This document shows, in pieces, positions 9,685 to 19,388 of a stretch of 64,000 nucleotides of DNA. The notes under the pieces are model-generated. The model saw nothing but the letters and a program-made list of their open reading frames with translations, searched no databases and was not told the origin of the DNA. Position numbers and translations under genes: made by a program. The stretch spans positions 706,678 to 770,677 of the forward strand of contig NZ_QICS01000001.1 of NCBI RefSeq assembly GCF_003201285.1, in the 5' to 3' direction. Numbering within the stretch: position 1 is the first letter of the stretch; every line of letters begins with the position of its first letter. Origin of the DNA: Lachnotalea glycerini. GTDB taxonomy: Bacteria; Bacillota; Clostridia; Lachnospirales; Lachnospiraceae.

Positions 9685-9714
9685 GATAAAGCCACAGATC
9701 ACTGTGGCTTTATC
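9685..9714 (-). terminator. Hairpin terminator after the YhhN-like gene
   Basis: A perfect 13-bp inverted repeat (GATAAAGCCACAG / CTGTGGCTTTATC) with loop ATCA, starting immediately after the TGA stop of the membrane-protein gene. The T-tract behind it on the minus strand is short (TGTTAAAAG), so it ends transcription or protects the 3' end. Confidence 0.7.
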
Positions 9715-10467
9715 TCATTCATCACAGTAAATCACACTATGTAAAGAAAGAATTACTTGTGAAGGCAAATAAAAAAGCCAAATTATAAATCCAAAATTGA
9801 CAGCCAATAATCTATTTAAATATGGAATTAAAGACTCTATCATGCTTATATTTTTAAGACCCACATTAATATCACATAAATAAAAAAATAACAGACCCAT
9901 TGCAAAACTACTTTCATAAAAGCTTCTTTTTTTATCTCTAACGATTCCAAACCATACTCTAATCATATTACCTGTGAAAATAGTAAAATATAAACTGGCA
10001 ATTACAACAATTGGCGTTAAAAGATTTAAATTTTTCATTACAAGTATAAATAAATTCCATAAAAATGCAACACCAAACACCTCAAACATATATTTCTTAC
10101 AATCATCCTGATGCATACATCTGATCTTAATGGAATACAAAATCTGGACAATAATAAAGGCTCCTACACCAAATTCAAAGCTTATGCAAAATATTAGAAA
10201 AGTATCTGCAATTACAGTAAATATTAGAATACTCATCATGATACCAGCACTTTTACTCTTACAGACAAAAAAACGATTTGATACAAAAAGCAGACAAATG
10301 CATATTGAGCTGTATTTCAAAATATTTGAGAAGGTACTTGCAATGCTTAATAAATCCAACAAAAGAAAAGAAATATATAAAATAATCTCTAACATAACAA
10401 ATACAAAAACTATTTTGTCCTGATTCCCTATATTGACTGTTTTTTCATCCTTCGTATCATAATTCAT
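9715..10467 (-). CDS. Multi-spanning membrane protein, possibly YhhN/lysoplasmalogenase-like
   Basis: A 250-residue protein with seven to eight predicted membrane helices and short charged loops. The C-terminal blocks SSFAMGLLFFYLCDINVG and FYLPSQVILSLS resemble the helix pairs of the YhhN/TMEM86 family (lysoplasmalogenases, which hydrolyse vinyl-ether lysophospholipids). Clostridia make plasmalogens, so this would be sensible, but the match is by eye and weak. It follows an ABC exporter permease gene by 21 nt in the same direction and is probably its operon partner. Function unproven. Confidence 0.55.
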   Translation of the reverse strand: MNYDTKDEKTVNIGNQDKIVFVFVMLEIILYISFLLLDLLSIASTFSNILKYSSICICLLFVSNRFFVCKSKSAGIMMSILIFTVIADTFLIFCISFEFGVGAFIIVQILYSIKIRCMHQDDCKKYMFEVFGVAFLWNLFILVMKNLNLLTPIVVIASLYFTIFTGNMIRVWFGIVRDKKRSFYESSFAMGLLFFYLCDINVGLKNISMIESLIPYLNRLLAVNFGFIIWLFYLPSQVILSLHSVIYCDE

Positions 10468-10488
10468 CTAATCACCCATTCATTTTTA

Positions 10489-12060
10489 TTATTCAAAACT
10501 CTCCATATTTTCGAATATTTTTGAAGCAATAACCGCCAGTAGCATAGTAATCGCAACAGAAATAAAAATCATAATACTATATCCAATTTCAATTCCAAAA
10601 ACGGCTCCTGTAATAATCGCGCTTGCTGCACATATTGCAATAATTGTCCCTTGGAAAAATAATCTGAAAATTTGTTTCCCAATTTGGCCTAAATATTTAA
10701 CGATAACAGCATCTGTTACTACATTTAAATATAATTTATTTGCTTGAAGACACACATAAATTAGTATAGTCAACAATACCTGCAGAATGTTTAAATGTAA
10801 TGTAAAAGCTGCAAAAATTGTAATAAGAACTCCGTCTACAACAGCTCTTATATGTTCAATTAAAGTTGCATACCATAGTTTTTTTGTTGACGAATCTGGT
10901 ATTAAAAAAGTATATGGATTACTAATTTCCTTAGACCACTTTGTTGCATAACCACTAAAAATAAATGTAATATATGCGCTAACACCCGGGATAACAAATA
11001 CATGAAAAGCTGATATTTGGTCATAACTAAAATATCCAAAAACTGCGATTGCAATTCCTGCTGCCAGACTAATAAGTGAATTTAACCCAAAGATAAAGAA
11101 TCTATTTTTCTTATATTCTAAAAGTTGTCTATAAAAAATAGCTTTAGCATATTTGCCTTTGTATTCTACCTTTGCTTTAATAAGCTTTGGTTTATATGAA
11201 AAAGCCACCTGACCCTTTTTCTTTCTAGCAACCCGTACCGCATAATCATCCGCAAACGTAATCGCTACTTCATAATATTCACCTGTACATTTCATTTGAT
11301 ATGCTAAGATAAATAAAAGGAATGCACTCATGCAATATAATATAGTGCATACAACATTTACTGTTGTCGGCCCTAATATGAGCAATCGTAAGAAAGCTAT
11401 ATTCCATCCGATAATTGGAACGCATTGTATAACTGGGTGTGTCAAAAACAACTCAATCACTTTCCAAGAAGCCTTGTATTGTATAAAAAGATACGCTCCA
11501 AATAACAGTAATACTGCAATGATAAAGTATAAGCTTTTGCAAAACATTGCAATCTGTTTTTCAGTCAATTTTTCATTGCCATATAACAATAGCATTATGC
11601 ATGTTTCTAACACATTTTCTACAACAAATGCCACTACAGAATAAAGCATAATATTTACAATTGATATATGAAAATAAATTACACCCATTATTGCAATTAT
11701 GATATGAAACAGAAATGCAAATAAAATCTGTTTAAGCTTTGCATTAATTAGTACAAGCTTTGGTTTCACAGGCGACGGAAATACAAAATGTACATCACTT
11801 TGAGTAAATAATAAACCCTTTTTTTTCGCATAAGTAATAATATTAGCCGGAAGAAGAGAAAAAATTCCAAAGGATACAATTAGAGTGAAACCGTTTGGGT
11901 TTCCCACATGTAAATTTTCTATAAGATCTTTTAATGAACCAATTACAAATAAGAAATAGGCTATAATAAAGACAATCCAAAGAAAGGTTCCCGGTTTTTT
12001 CAAAGCTTTCAAAATTCGATTTTTAGTAGTTGTTTTCAGTAAATATATAAGCCCTTTCAT
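10489..12060 (-). CDS. ABC exporter permease (Putative ABC exporter family)
   Basis: A 523-residue integral membrane protein with about 10-12 hydrophobic helices. It has a cytosolic segment near residues 275-310 rich in lysine and arginine (VRVARKKKGQ). It matches the architecture of the putative ABC exporter permeases of Lachnospiraceae (ABC_export, PF16962). Its ATG overlaps the stop of the ATPase gene by 4 nt, so the two are translationally coupled and surely form one transporter. No substrate can be deduced. Confidence 0.75.
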   Translation of the reverse strand: MKGLIYLLKTTTKNRILKALKKPGTFLWIVFIIAYFLFVIGSLKDLIENLHVGNPNGFTLIVSFGIFSLLPANIITYAKKKGLLFTQSDVHFVFPSPVKPKLVLINAKLKQILFAFLFHIIIAIMGVIYFHISIVNIMLYSVVAFVVENVLETCIMLLLYGNEKLTEKQIAMFCKSLYFIIAVLLLFGAYLFIQYKASWKVIELFLTHPVIQCVPIIGWNIAFLRLLILGPTTVNVVCTILYCMSAFLLFILAYQMKCTGEYYEVAITFADDYAVRVARKKKGQVAFSYKPKLIKAKVEYKGKYAKAIFYRQLLEYKKNRFFIFGLNSLISLAAGIAIAVFGYFSYDQISAFHVFVIPGVSAYITFIFSGYATKWSKEISNPYTFLIPDSSTKKLWYATLIEHIRAVVDGVLITIFAAFTLHLNILQVLLTILIYVCLQANKLYLNVVTDAVIVKYLGQIGKQIFRLFFQGTIIAICAASAIITGAVFGIEIGYSIMIFISVAITMLLAVIASKIFENMESFE

Positions 12061-12755
12061 TCCGTTTCACCACCTGTAATTTGAAAGAAAATATCATCTA
12101 TATCCATGTCTTTGGCATCTTCTTTTGTATACTTACCAACTATTTTTCCTTTGTTCATAATAAACATAACGTCCCATAATTCCTTTACCATTTCCAACAT
12201 ATGGGTACTAAGTAAAATGGTAACACCATTATTTTTAAGCTCTATTATCGTTTTCTTTAATTCCTTAATTGCTTTAGGGTCAAGACCAACCATTGGTTCA
12301 TCAAACAAAATCACCTTAGGCCGAATCATGAGTGCACAGCATATGCTGACCTTTTGCATCATGCCCTTTGATAATTCATTTCCTAATTTGTCCTGTTTAT
12401 CAGTTAACTCAAAACGTTCCAATAGTACATCCATATAATTATCATCATTATTTACATCATATGCCTTACAGATATATTCCAAATGCTCTCTAACCGTTAA
12501 TGCATCAAACAGCGCCGGCATTTCTGGTATATACCCAAATATTTTTTTTGCCTCAATCCGTCTTGATGCAATACCTTGTATTTCTACCATTCCACTAAAT
12601 TTTAGCAACCCAGCTATACTTTTTATAATTGTTGACTTTCCTGCTCCATTTGGTCCAAGCAAAATACCGACATTACCGTCTGGCACTGTAAGGCTAACAT
12701 CTTCTACTGCTATATTCTTTCCATATTTTTTTGTCAAATTTTTTATTTCTAACAT
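12057..12755 (-). CDS. ABC transporter ATP-binding protein (exporter type)
   Basis: A 232-residue ATPase that powers the adjacent permease. Walker A is GPNGAGKST, the Q-loop region is FGYIPEMPALFDALTV, the signature is LSKGMMQKVSICCAL, Walker B is VILFDEPMVGLDP and the switch histidine is in STHMLE. The size and the LSKGM-type signature fit the CcmA/YxlF-like exporter class. The start has GAGGAGAG 5-6 nt upstream. The promoter in front carries a palindromic operator, suggesting repression by a dedicated regulator, but none is encoded nearby. Confidence 0.9.
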   Translation of the reverse strand: MLEIKNLTKKYGKNIAVEDVSLTVPDGNVGILLGPNGAGKSTIIKSIAGLLKFSGMVEIQGIASRRIEAKKIFGYIPEMPALFDALTVREHLEYICKAYDVNNDDNYMDVLLERFELTDKQDKLGNELSKGMMQKVSICCALMIRPKVILFDEPMVGLDPKAIKELKKTIIELKNNGVTILLSTHMLEMVKELWDVMFIMNKGKIVGKYTKEDAKDMDIDDIFFQITGGETE

Positions 12756-12794
12756 ACTACTCTCCTCTTGTTATTTCTATGTATAGATTACTGT

Positions 12795-12845
12795 ATTATT
12801 GTATTATTCATTTAATACAATAATATAACAGGAATCATTTGTCAA
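12795..12845 (-). promoter_or_regulatory. Promoter with 12-bp palindromic operator for the ABC exporter operon
   Basis: On the minus strand TTGACA (12840-12845) and TATTGT (12817-12822) are 17 bp apart. A perfect 12-bp inverted repeat, ATTATTGTATTA / TAATACAATAAT (12795-12806 and 12813-12824, 6-nt centre), overlaps the -10. Such an arrangement is typical of repressor operators, for example GntR/YtrA- or TetR-type, but the regulator is not known. Confidence 0.65.
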
Positions 12846-12872
12846 CCATAATATATCCAAAGGCTTCATTTT

Positions 12873-12908
12873 AAAAAAAGCGGAGCGCAATTATTGAATC
12901 GCACTCCG
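12873..12908 (-). terminator. Intrinsic terminator of the topB operon
   Basis: A GC-rich hairpin CGGAGTGCGATT / AATTGCGCTCCG (12881-12908, one G-U pair) is followed on the minus strand by CTTTTTTT. It ends the topB and beta-helix protein transcript before the ABC exporter promoter region. Confidence 0.9.
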
Positions 12909-12958
12909 TTGCCATTTTTATCTTTAGATTCTTTCAGCATCCTTGCCAAATTTTAATT

Positions 12959-13624
12959 TTATTGCTTTTTTACTATGTCCCCTTGCTTTTTATAAATACT
13001 GTTAGCTTTAACAAATCCTCTTACCATAGACAATGGATATACATTACTCTCTTTCCCGATTACTGTTCCTGGATTTAAGACACTGTTACATCCAACTTCA
13101 ACATAGTCACCAAGCATAGCTCCAAATTTTTTAAGTCCAGTTTCTATTTTTCCACCCTCAAATGCTACAGTCACTTTAGTTTTATCAGCTTTTACGTTAG
13201 AAGTAATTGAGCCTGCTCCCATATGAGCCTTATAGCCTAATATAGAATCACCCACATAATTATAATGCGGTACCTGTACTTTATTAAATAAAACCACATT
13301 TTTCAATTCTGTAGAATTGCCAACTACCGCTCCTTCTCCAACAATAGCATTTCCTCTGATAAATGCACCATGTCTTATATCAGCTTCTTTACCAATGATT
13401 GTGGGACCGTTAATATATGCAGTAGGTGCTACCTTAGCTGATTTTGCAATCCAGATATTTTCACTTTTTTTCTCGTATTCATCAGCACTTAGTGTTTTCC
13501 CAAGCTGCAAGATAAAGCTTCCTATATTAGGCAACGCTTCCCACGGGTATGTTAAGCCCTTAAATAAATCATTTGCTATTGTTTCCTTCATATCATATAA
13601 ATTCCTGATTTCCAAGCATTCCAT
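12959..13624 (-). CDS. Left-handed beta-helix (hexapeptide repeat) nucleotidyltransferase-like protein
   Basis: About 221 residues, made mostly of hexapeptide repeats ([LIV]-G-x4 units such as GPTIIGKEADIRHGAFIRGNAIVGEGAVVGN), the fold of GlmU C-terminal domains and acyltransferases. Proteins of this size and start (LYDMKET, then an FKGL region) are usually annotated as UDP-N-acetylglucosamine pyrophosphorylase-related, but the GTP/UTP-binding N-terminal domain of GlmU is missing. A sugar-nucleotide acyl- or acetyltransferase role is therefore only an inference. The ATG at 13624 has GGAG at 8-nt spacing; the frame extends to 13690, overlapping topB. It follows topB by 34 nt. Confidence 0.75.
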   Translation of the reverse strand: MECLEIRNLYDMKETIANDLFKGLTYPWEALPNIGSFILQLGKTLSADEYEKKSENIWIAKSAKVAPTAYINGPTIIGKEADIRHGAFIRGNAIVGEGAVVGNSTELKNVVLFNKVQVPHYNYVGDSILGYKAHMGAGSITSNVKADKTKVTVAFEGGKIETGLKKFGAMLGDYVEVGCNSVLNPGTVIGKESNVYPLSMVRGFVKANSIYKKQGDIVKKQ

Positions 13625-13658
13625 AATAATATCTCCAATCCTATTATATTTGCAACTA

Positions 13659-15650
13659 CTATTTACTATAATTTTTTGCAACGTAATCAAAGCTACCTCT
13701 TAGCTGATATTGATTATTCAAATTAAGCACTCCACTTGTTCTGCTGACAATAAACTTCTCAAGCTTTTCCATATACTCATCAGGTGTAATTTCTCCGTTC
13801 GCCACATAAGTGAGCCCCTTTTCCCAACTTGCTGTCAATTCTGGATTAAGCAAAGAACGAATAGACGCATTTACAACATCAAATATCATTTCTCCAAGCT
13901 GGGTTGGTGTTATAATTTGTGTTTTTTTATTTAATGCAATATACTTGTTATGAACTAACTTCTTAAGAATTTCAGCACGCGTTGCACTCGTACCGATTCC
14001 ACTTCCTTTCATTTGTGCTCTCAGTTCTTCATCCTCTATTAACTGACCTGCATTTTCCATCGCCAGAATAATAGACCCTGAACTATAACGCTTTGGTGGT
14101 GATGTTTCACCCTCTTTCACGTTGAATTCCTTTACCGGCATTCTGCTCCCTTTTTTCAAAGTTTTCAGTATTTCGAGCAGCTCCAGATCACATTTTGCAT
14201 CTTCACCGCTCTTATCCTCTTTCTTTTTATCAAAGGAATTGCCAACTACTTTCAAATACCCTTCTTCTGCAAGTACCTTAAAGGTTGCAAAAAAGCTTTC
14301 TTCCCTTACCTTTGTCGCAATAGAAATCTTATGATAAATTGCGGGCGGATAAAAAATACTTAGAAATCTTCTTACAATCGTTTCATATACCTTACCGGAG
14401 GTGGGTGTAACACTTCTTAATGCGCTCAGCCCTTGACCCGTTGGGACAATTGCATAATGATCCGTTATTTGCTTATCGTTAACATAACGGCTATTCACTA
14501 TTTGCTTATAAGTTCCCTTTTGCAAAATTTCTTCTGCAAACACACTTCCATGTTCATAACCCTTTAAACCGCTAATATTCTTATATATTTCCTTGGCTAC
14601 TGCACTGGATAATACTCTTGCATCTGTTCTTGGATATGTCACCAACTTTTTCTCATATAATTCCTGAACAATACGCAAAGTTTCATCCGGACTGATTTTA
14701 AACATTTTTGAGCAGTCATTTTGAAGTTCTGCTAAATTATATAGAAGAGGAGGATTTTTATTTTCCTTCTTTTTCTCAACGGATGAAACTTCAGATATGA
14801 CAGGAGACTCATGATTTAAATAATGAATTAGCTCTTTCGCATCTTCTATTTTTTTAAATCCATTTTCCTTATATAATTTAGGGCTCTCAAAATAACCCGA
14901 TCCTTGTATTGCTTTCCATTCTGCCTCAATTTCTCTGCCGTTACATTCAAATATCCCGAGCACTCTATAAAAAGGTGTTTTAACAAATTCTCTTATTTCT
15001 CTTTCTCTTCTAACTACCATTCCAAGTACACAAGTCATAACACGTCCTACTGAAACAACACAATACTTTTGATTTAAATAGTTTGCAATGGAATTGCCAT
15101 ATTTTAAGGATAAAAGTCTTGAGAAATTAATTCCCATTAAATAGTCTTCTTTTGCCCTTAAATAAGCAGCAGAAGCTAAATTATCATAATCAGACAAATC
15201 TTTTGCTGTATTTATTCCCTTTAATATTTCCTCTTCTGTCTGGGAATCAATCCATACCCTTTTTCGAATTTTACCCTCTACATGAGCTTTCTGTTCAACC
15301 AGCCTGTAAATATATTCTCCTTCACGTCCAGAGTCCGTACAGACATAAATTGTGTCAATATCAGCTCTGTGAAGCAAATCCTGAACTGTATTAAATTGTT
15401 TTCTTACGTTATCAATCACCTCATATTTAAATTCTTTTGGTATAAACGGCAGAGTGTCCAAGCTCCACTTCTTAAGCCTTTCGTCATATTTCTCTGGATA
15501 ACTCATAGTCACCAAATGCCCTACACACCAGGTAACTACCGCTTCCTCTGCTTCAATATAGCCGTCATGCCTTTTTGTTTTTAGTTTAAGTGCCTTAGCA
15601 AACTCCTGCGCTACACTTGGTTTTTCCGATATATATAAAGCCTTTGCCAT
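13659..15650 (-). CDS. topB: DNA topoisomerase III (type IA)
   Basis: A 663-residue type IA topoisomerase that passes single DNA strands and resolves recombination and replication intermediates. The TOPRIM domain starts at the N-terminus (ALYISEKPSVAQEFAKAL) with CTDSGREGEYIYRLVE. The catalytic tyrosine lies in KLVTYPRTDARVL, and SGIGTSATRAEI and YISLNKK-like motifs follow. It lacks the C-terminal zinc fingers of TopA, as expected for TopB. Lachnospiraceae often carry extra TopB copies on mobile elements, but the neighbours here are core genes, so this looks chromosomal. Confidence 0.93.
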   Translation of the reverse strand: MAKALYISEKPSVAQEFAKALKLKTKRHDGYIEAEEAVVTWCVGHLVTMSYPEKYDERLKKWSLDTLPFIPKEFKYEVIDNVRKQFNTVQDLLHRADIDTIYVCTDSGREGEYIYRLVEQKAHVEGKIRKRVWIDSQTEEEILKGINTAKDLSDYDNLASAAYLRAKEDYLMGINFSRLLSLKYGNSIANYLNQKYCVVSVGRVMTCVLGMVVRREREIREFVKTPFYRVLGIFECNGREIEAEWKAIQGSGYFESPKLYKENGFKKIEDAKELIHYLNHESPVISEVSSVEKKKENKNPPLLYNLAELQNDCSKMFKISPDETLRIVQELYEKKLVTYPRTDARVLSSAVAKEIYKNISGLKGYEHGSVFAEEILQKGTYKQIVNSRYVNDKQITDHYAIVPTGQGLSALRSVTPTSGKVYETIVRRFLSIFYPPAIYHKISIATKVREESFFATFKVLAEEGYLKVVGNSFDKKKEDKSGEDAKCDLELLEILKTLKKGSRMPVKEFNVKEGETSPPKRYSSGSIILAMENAGQLIEDEELRAQMKGSGIGTSATRAEILKKLVHNKYIALNKKTQIITPTQLGEMIFDVVNASIRSLLNPELTASWEKGLTYVANGEITPDEYMEKLEKFIVSRTSGVLNLNNQYQLRGSFDYVAKNYSK

Positions 15651-15686
15651 TTGGTACCAACTTTCTTACTTTTTTAGAACATCTTA

Positions 15687-17810
15687 CTAAATTTTCTCGA
15701 TTGGAATGAATACTCTGCTCATATGATTTTCTTCCTTTACCTTACCATACCTAATTGCCTCCCGGCAAAAAAAATCTTGTGAGTTAAACTTTTGCTTACC
15801 TCTTCTGTTTACCTTAAGATAGGTACCATCCTGCTGAAGTATATGGGCTTTTACATTGTCCTCAAGCTGACGCTGTAAAATTTTTGTCACTTCTTTTTTT
15901 AAACTTTCATTTTCAACAGGAAAAAGAATTTCCACACGTCTATCCAGATTTCTTGGCATCCAATCCGCACTGCCCATATACACTTCTCCCACACCACCAT
16001 TATAGAAATAGAAGATGCGCCCATGCTCTAAGAAATTACCTACAATCGAACGTACTGAAATGTTATCACTTACCCCTTCAATACCTACTTTCAGGCAACA
16101 GATACCTCTGACTATGAGCTCTATTTTAACACCCACTGAGGATGCCCGGTATAATTCCTCAATAATTGTCTTATCGCACAAAGAATTCATTTTAGCTATA
16201 ATTCGAGCCTGTTTACCTGCCAATGCGTTTACTTCTTCTCTTTTAATTAGTTTAATAAATTTTTCCCTCAGCCATAACGGCGCTAATGCAAGCTTATTCC
16301 AGGATAACGGTTCAGAATAACCTGATAGCATATTAAATACTGCGGTTGCATCCTCACCTATTGCCTCTGCACATGTAAGAAGACCTAAATCCGTATAAAG
16401 TTTGGCCGTCGCGTCATTATAATTGCCGGTTCCAAGATGAACATATCTTCGAATACCATCTTCTTCTTTTCTTACAATTAATGTTATTTTACTATGTGTT
16501 TTAAGTCCTACTAAACCATAAATAACATGACAACCCGCTTTTTCCAGCATTTTAGCCCATACTATATTATTTTCTTCATCAAACCGCGCTTTCAGCTCAA
16601 CCAAAACAGATACTTGCTTACCATTCTCTGCTGCCTGAGCCAAAGCTTCTATAATAGGAGAATTTCCACTTACCCGGTATAATGTCTGCTTAATTGCCAA
16701 AACCTTAGGATCCTTTGATGCTGATTTAATAAAATCAACAACCGGATCAAAAGATTGGTAAGGATGATGCAGTAGTATATCTTTACTCCGTATTTGTTTA
16801 AAGATATCCTCTTCTAATGACATGCCCTTAACTGGTTGGGGCTGATATTTTGGAGCCTTTAAATGCTCATACCCCTCAAGGCTATACATTTTCATTAAAA
16901 AGGTTAAGTCAAGAGGTCCATTTATTTTATAAATATCTTTGTCTTTAATCGCCAGTTCTTTGACTAGAATTTTTAATAAACGATCATCAATAATGTCCTC
17001 AACCTCTAACCTTATTGCTTCTCCCCATTGACGCTTTTTAAGCTGTTTTTGAATTTCCTTCAATAAATCAGATGCCTCATCCTCATCAATAGACAAATCA
17101 GCATTACGCATAATTCTATATGGATGCGCACATATCACGTCATAATTTAAAAACAATTTATCGACATTACGTTCAATAATTTCTTCCAATGTAATAACAG
17201 TTGCATCCCCTCTACTATCCGGCAGCTTAACGACTCTTGGCAAAAGAGATGGCACCTGAACCGTAGCAAATTCTAACTCTTCTTTATGTTTTTTCTTTTT
17301 CTTAAGTAAGGCTGCAATGTTGAGAGATTTATTTCGAATCAGAGGAAATGGTCTGGAAGAATCAACCGCCATCGGTGTAAGAACCGGATAGATATTCTCC
17401 TTAAAATATAAATCTACATACTCCTTTTGCTGTTTTGTCAGCTCTTCATGAGATTTTACCAAATGAATACCATTTTTCTTCAGAAGAGGAATCAAAGAAC
17501 GATTATAAGTTGAATATTGTAAGTTCACCAACTCATGTATGGATTTGTTAATTTCATTTAGTTGCTTAACCGGAGTCATTCCTGCTATATCTGGTTTATC
17601 ATATCCAGCATGAACCATATCCTTAAGAGAGGCAACCCTGACCATAACAAACTCATCTAAATTAGAGGCTGTTATACTTAAAAATTTCAGTCTCTCAAGC
17701 AAGGGATTATTCTTATCTCTTGCTTCACCCAGCACTCTTTTATTAAATCCAATCCAGCTCAACTCTCTATTTTGATAATAATGAGGATTATTAAATTCTT
17801 TATTTTCCAT
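15687..17810 (-). CDS. ppk1: Polyphosphate kinase 1
   Basis: About 707 residues. It reversibly polymerises the ATP gamma-phosphate into polyphosphate. Domains in order: N domain (YYQNRELSWIGFNKRVL), head domain, and C1/C2 domains with the autophosphorylated histidine in RYVHLGTGNYNDATA. LHHPYQSFDPVVDFI, IKQTLYRVSG and SADWMPRNLDRRVE are typical PPK1 motifs. The ATG at 17810 is chosen because GGAGGG lies 6 nt upstream; earlier ATGs in frame overlap that site. It lies 39 nt behind ppx, so synthesis and breakdown of polyphosphate are encoded together. Confidence 0.95.
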   Translation of the reverse strand: MENKEFNNPHYYQNRELSWIGFNKRVLGEARDKNNPLLERLKFLSITASNLDEFVMVRVASLKDMVHAGYDKPDIAGMTPVKQLNEINKSIHELVNLQYSTYNRSLIPLLKKNGIHLVKSHEELTKQQKEYVDLYFKENIYPVLTPMAVDSSRPFPLIRNKSLNIAALLKKKKKHKEELEFATVQVPSLLPRVVKLPDSRGDATVITLEEIIERNVDKLFLNYDVICAHPYRIMRNADLSIDEDEASDLLKEIQKQLKKRQWGEAIRLEVEDIIDDRLLKILVKELAIKDKDIYKINGPLDLTFLMKMYSLEGYEHLKAPKYQPQPVKGMSLEEDIFKQIRSKDILLHHPYQSFDPVVDFIKSASKDPKVLAIKQTLYRVSGNSPIIEALAQAAENGKQVSVLVELKARFDEENNIVWAKMLEKAGCHVIYGLVGLKTHSKITLIVRKEEDGIRRYVHLGTGNYNDATAKLYTDLGLLTCAEAIGEDATAVFNMLSGYSEPLSWNKLALAPLWLREKFIKLIKREEVNALAGKQARIIAKMNSLCDKTIIEELYRASSVGVKIELIVRGICCLKVGIEGVSDNISVRSIVGNFLEHGRIFYFYNGGVGEVYMGSADWMPRNLDRRVEILFPVENESLKKEVTKILQRQLEDNVKAHILQQDGTYLKVNRRGKQKFNSQDFFCREAIRYGKVKEENHMSRVFIPIEKI

Positions 17811-17849
17811 ATCCATCCCTCCATGCAAGCTCAATAAAATCAAATATTT

Positions 17850-19370
17850 TTAGCATTTTTTATTTTGTTTGATTACTGGTTTTATACTAAATACTTCTTC
17901 AAAAAATTCTGCCTTTTCTCCAAACAAACCCTTTTCTAAAACAATATTATCCACTGTATCAACCATTATAATTAATTCCTTATCCTTTAGTACCACTTTC
18001 ACATTTTTAAATTTCTGCCTGTGACTTCGATCTAATGCATTGGAAACTCGAAGTATTGCAGTTAATTTTTCCAACAAGATATAGCTCGCTTTATCTATTT
18101 TTCCAGCTAAAGCGTCATAATAAACAAACTCCGTTGTATTGAATTTAACTGCGTTTGCTATAATCTGTCTCTCTAAATGAGATAAACCAATAATTTCAGT
18201 AGCCATAATAATATTATAAGAACATTCCGCAGCAGCAGACAGACTAATGTATTTTCCACAATCATGCAGAATAACCGCTATCTGCAACAGCAATCTTTCT
18301 CGTTCACCCATACCGTGAATTTTCACTGTACTGTCAAATATTTTAAGTGACAACTCCTCTAGCATTTTGGTGTGTTCTTTATTATTCATATAGCGCTTGC
18401 CAATATTCTGGGCTGAAGCTATAATATCATGCTCAAAATTATGCATTACCTTAATTATTTTATTATTTTCAGCATAGTCGTATGCAATACCGTCAGATAA
18501 TTTAACTCCGGGAGTCCAAATGAACTCGGCTCCTGTCTCTTCAATAATTCTTTTGTATATAATCAATGACGGAATCAAAAGCGATGCTTCTTCTTCCGGT
18601 ATTAAAAGCTTTGCTGCTATTTCATCAGTGGTTAAACGAAATACATTTTCAAAAGAAGACAGAAATTTTTCTCTGGTTATATAATCGCCGCTATCCGATT
18701 GCATATAGTTTAAATAATCACCGACAGCAATGATATTTTTAATTGTATAATCCCTTACATATTGTGAATATAGATTAGAAATGTCACTGTTAACCAATTC
18801 TTCTACCAATGCCTGTATATTTGTAGTATATTTCGAAAGGCCTGCCAACTTTTCTCTAATTCGCAAAGAACCCATTCTAATATTCTGCGTTGCAATCAAT
18901 GTATCCTTGTCATACAAGGAAAACTGAGTACTTCCTCCGCCTACATCCAATATCGCAGTACTGGTCTGAATGATTTTATCAAAATTTTTAACCCGATAAG
19001 CAATTGATTTATATCTGAGAAATCTCTGCTCTGAATTACTTAGAACCTCTACTTTTAATCCCGTTCTTAGTCTAATTTGGTCAAGTAGCATTATGGTATT
19101 TTTAGCTTCTCTTACTGCACTGGTTGCACAAGCTCTATAAGCATCAACCTGATAGCTCTTCATTATTTCAACAAAATCCATCAATACATTACATAGCTTG
19201 TCCGTTAAATCGCATCCAATTTTTTCCAATACGTAAGCATCCTTTCCAAGTTCAATACGATGCCGTATAAAATCAATCTGCTTCATACCAGCTTTTGAAG
19301 ACAATTCAAATATCTTCATACCAACCTCATAAGAGCCAATGTCTATGGCCGCAAACATAGTAATCTGCAT
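17850..19370 (-). CDS. ppx: Exopolyphosphatase / Ppx-GppA family phosphatase
   Basis: A 506-residue Ppx/GppA protein. The ASKHA phosphatase half (residues 1-300) shows FAAIDIGSYEVGMKIF and the phosphate loop AILDVGGGSTQFSLYD. The C-terminal half (315-500) is the HD-like helical domain with LHDCGKYISLSAA. The family releases phosphate from polyphosphate or hydrolyses pppGpp. Adjacent ppk1 makes the polyphosphate role more likely. GGAGG lies 9 nt before the ATG. The upstream DUF815 gene ends 18 nt before. Confidence 0.88.
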   Translation of the reverse strand: MQITMFAAIDIGSYEVGMKIFELSSKAGMKQIDFIRHRIELGKDAYVLEKIGCDLTDKLCNVLMDFVEIMKSYQVDAYRACATSAVREAKNTIMLLDQIRLRTGLKVEVLSNSEQRFLRYKSIAYRVKNFDKIIQTSTAILDVGGGSTQFSLYDKDTLIATQNIRMGSLRIREKLAGLSKYTTNIQALVEELVNSDISNLYSQYVRDYTIKNIIAVGDYLNYMQSDSGDYITREKFLSSFENVFRLTTDEIAAKLLIPEEEASLLIPSLIIYKRIIEETGAEFIWTPGVKLSDGIAYDYAENNKIIKVMHNFEHDIIASAQNIGKRYMNNKEHTKMLEELSLKIFDSTVKIHGMGERERLLLQIAVILHDCGKYISLSAAAECSYNIIMATEIIGLSHLERQIIANAVKFNTTEFVYYDALAGKIDKASYILLEKLTAILRVSNALDRSHRQKFKNVKVVLKDKELIIMVDTVDNIVLEKGLFGEKAEFFEEVFSIKPVIKQNKKC

Positions 19371-19388
19371 AAGCTTATACCTCCATTA

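Noticed and set aside
13659-15650. TopB as a marker of an integrative conjugative element
   Set aside because: No conjugation, relaxase or integrase genes are nearby; neighbours are core metabolic genes.
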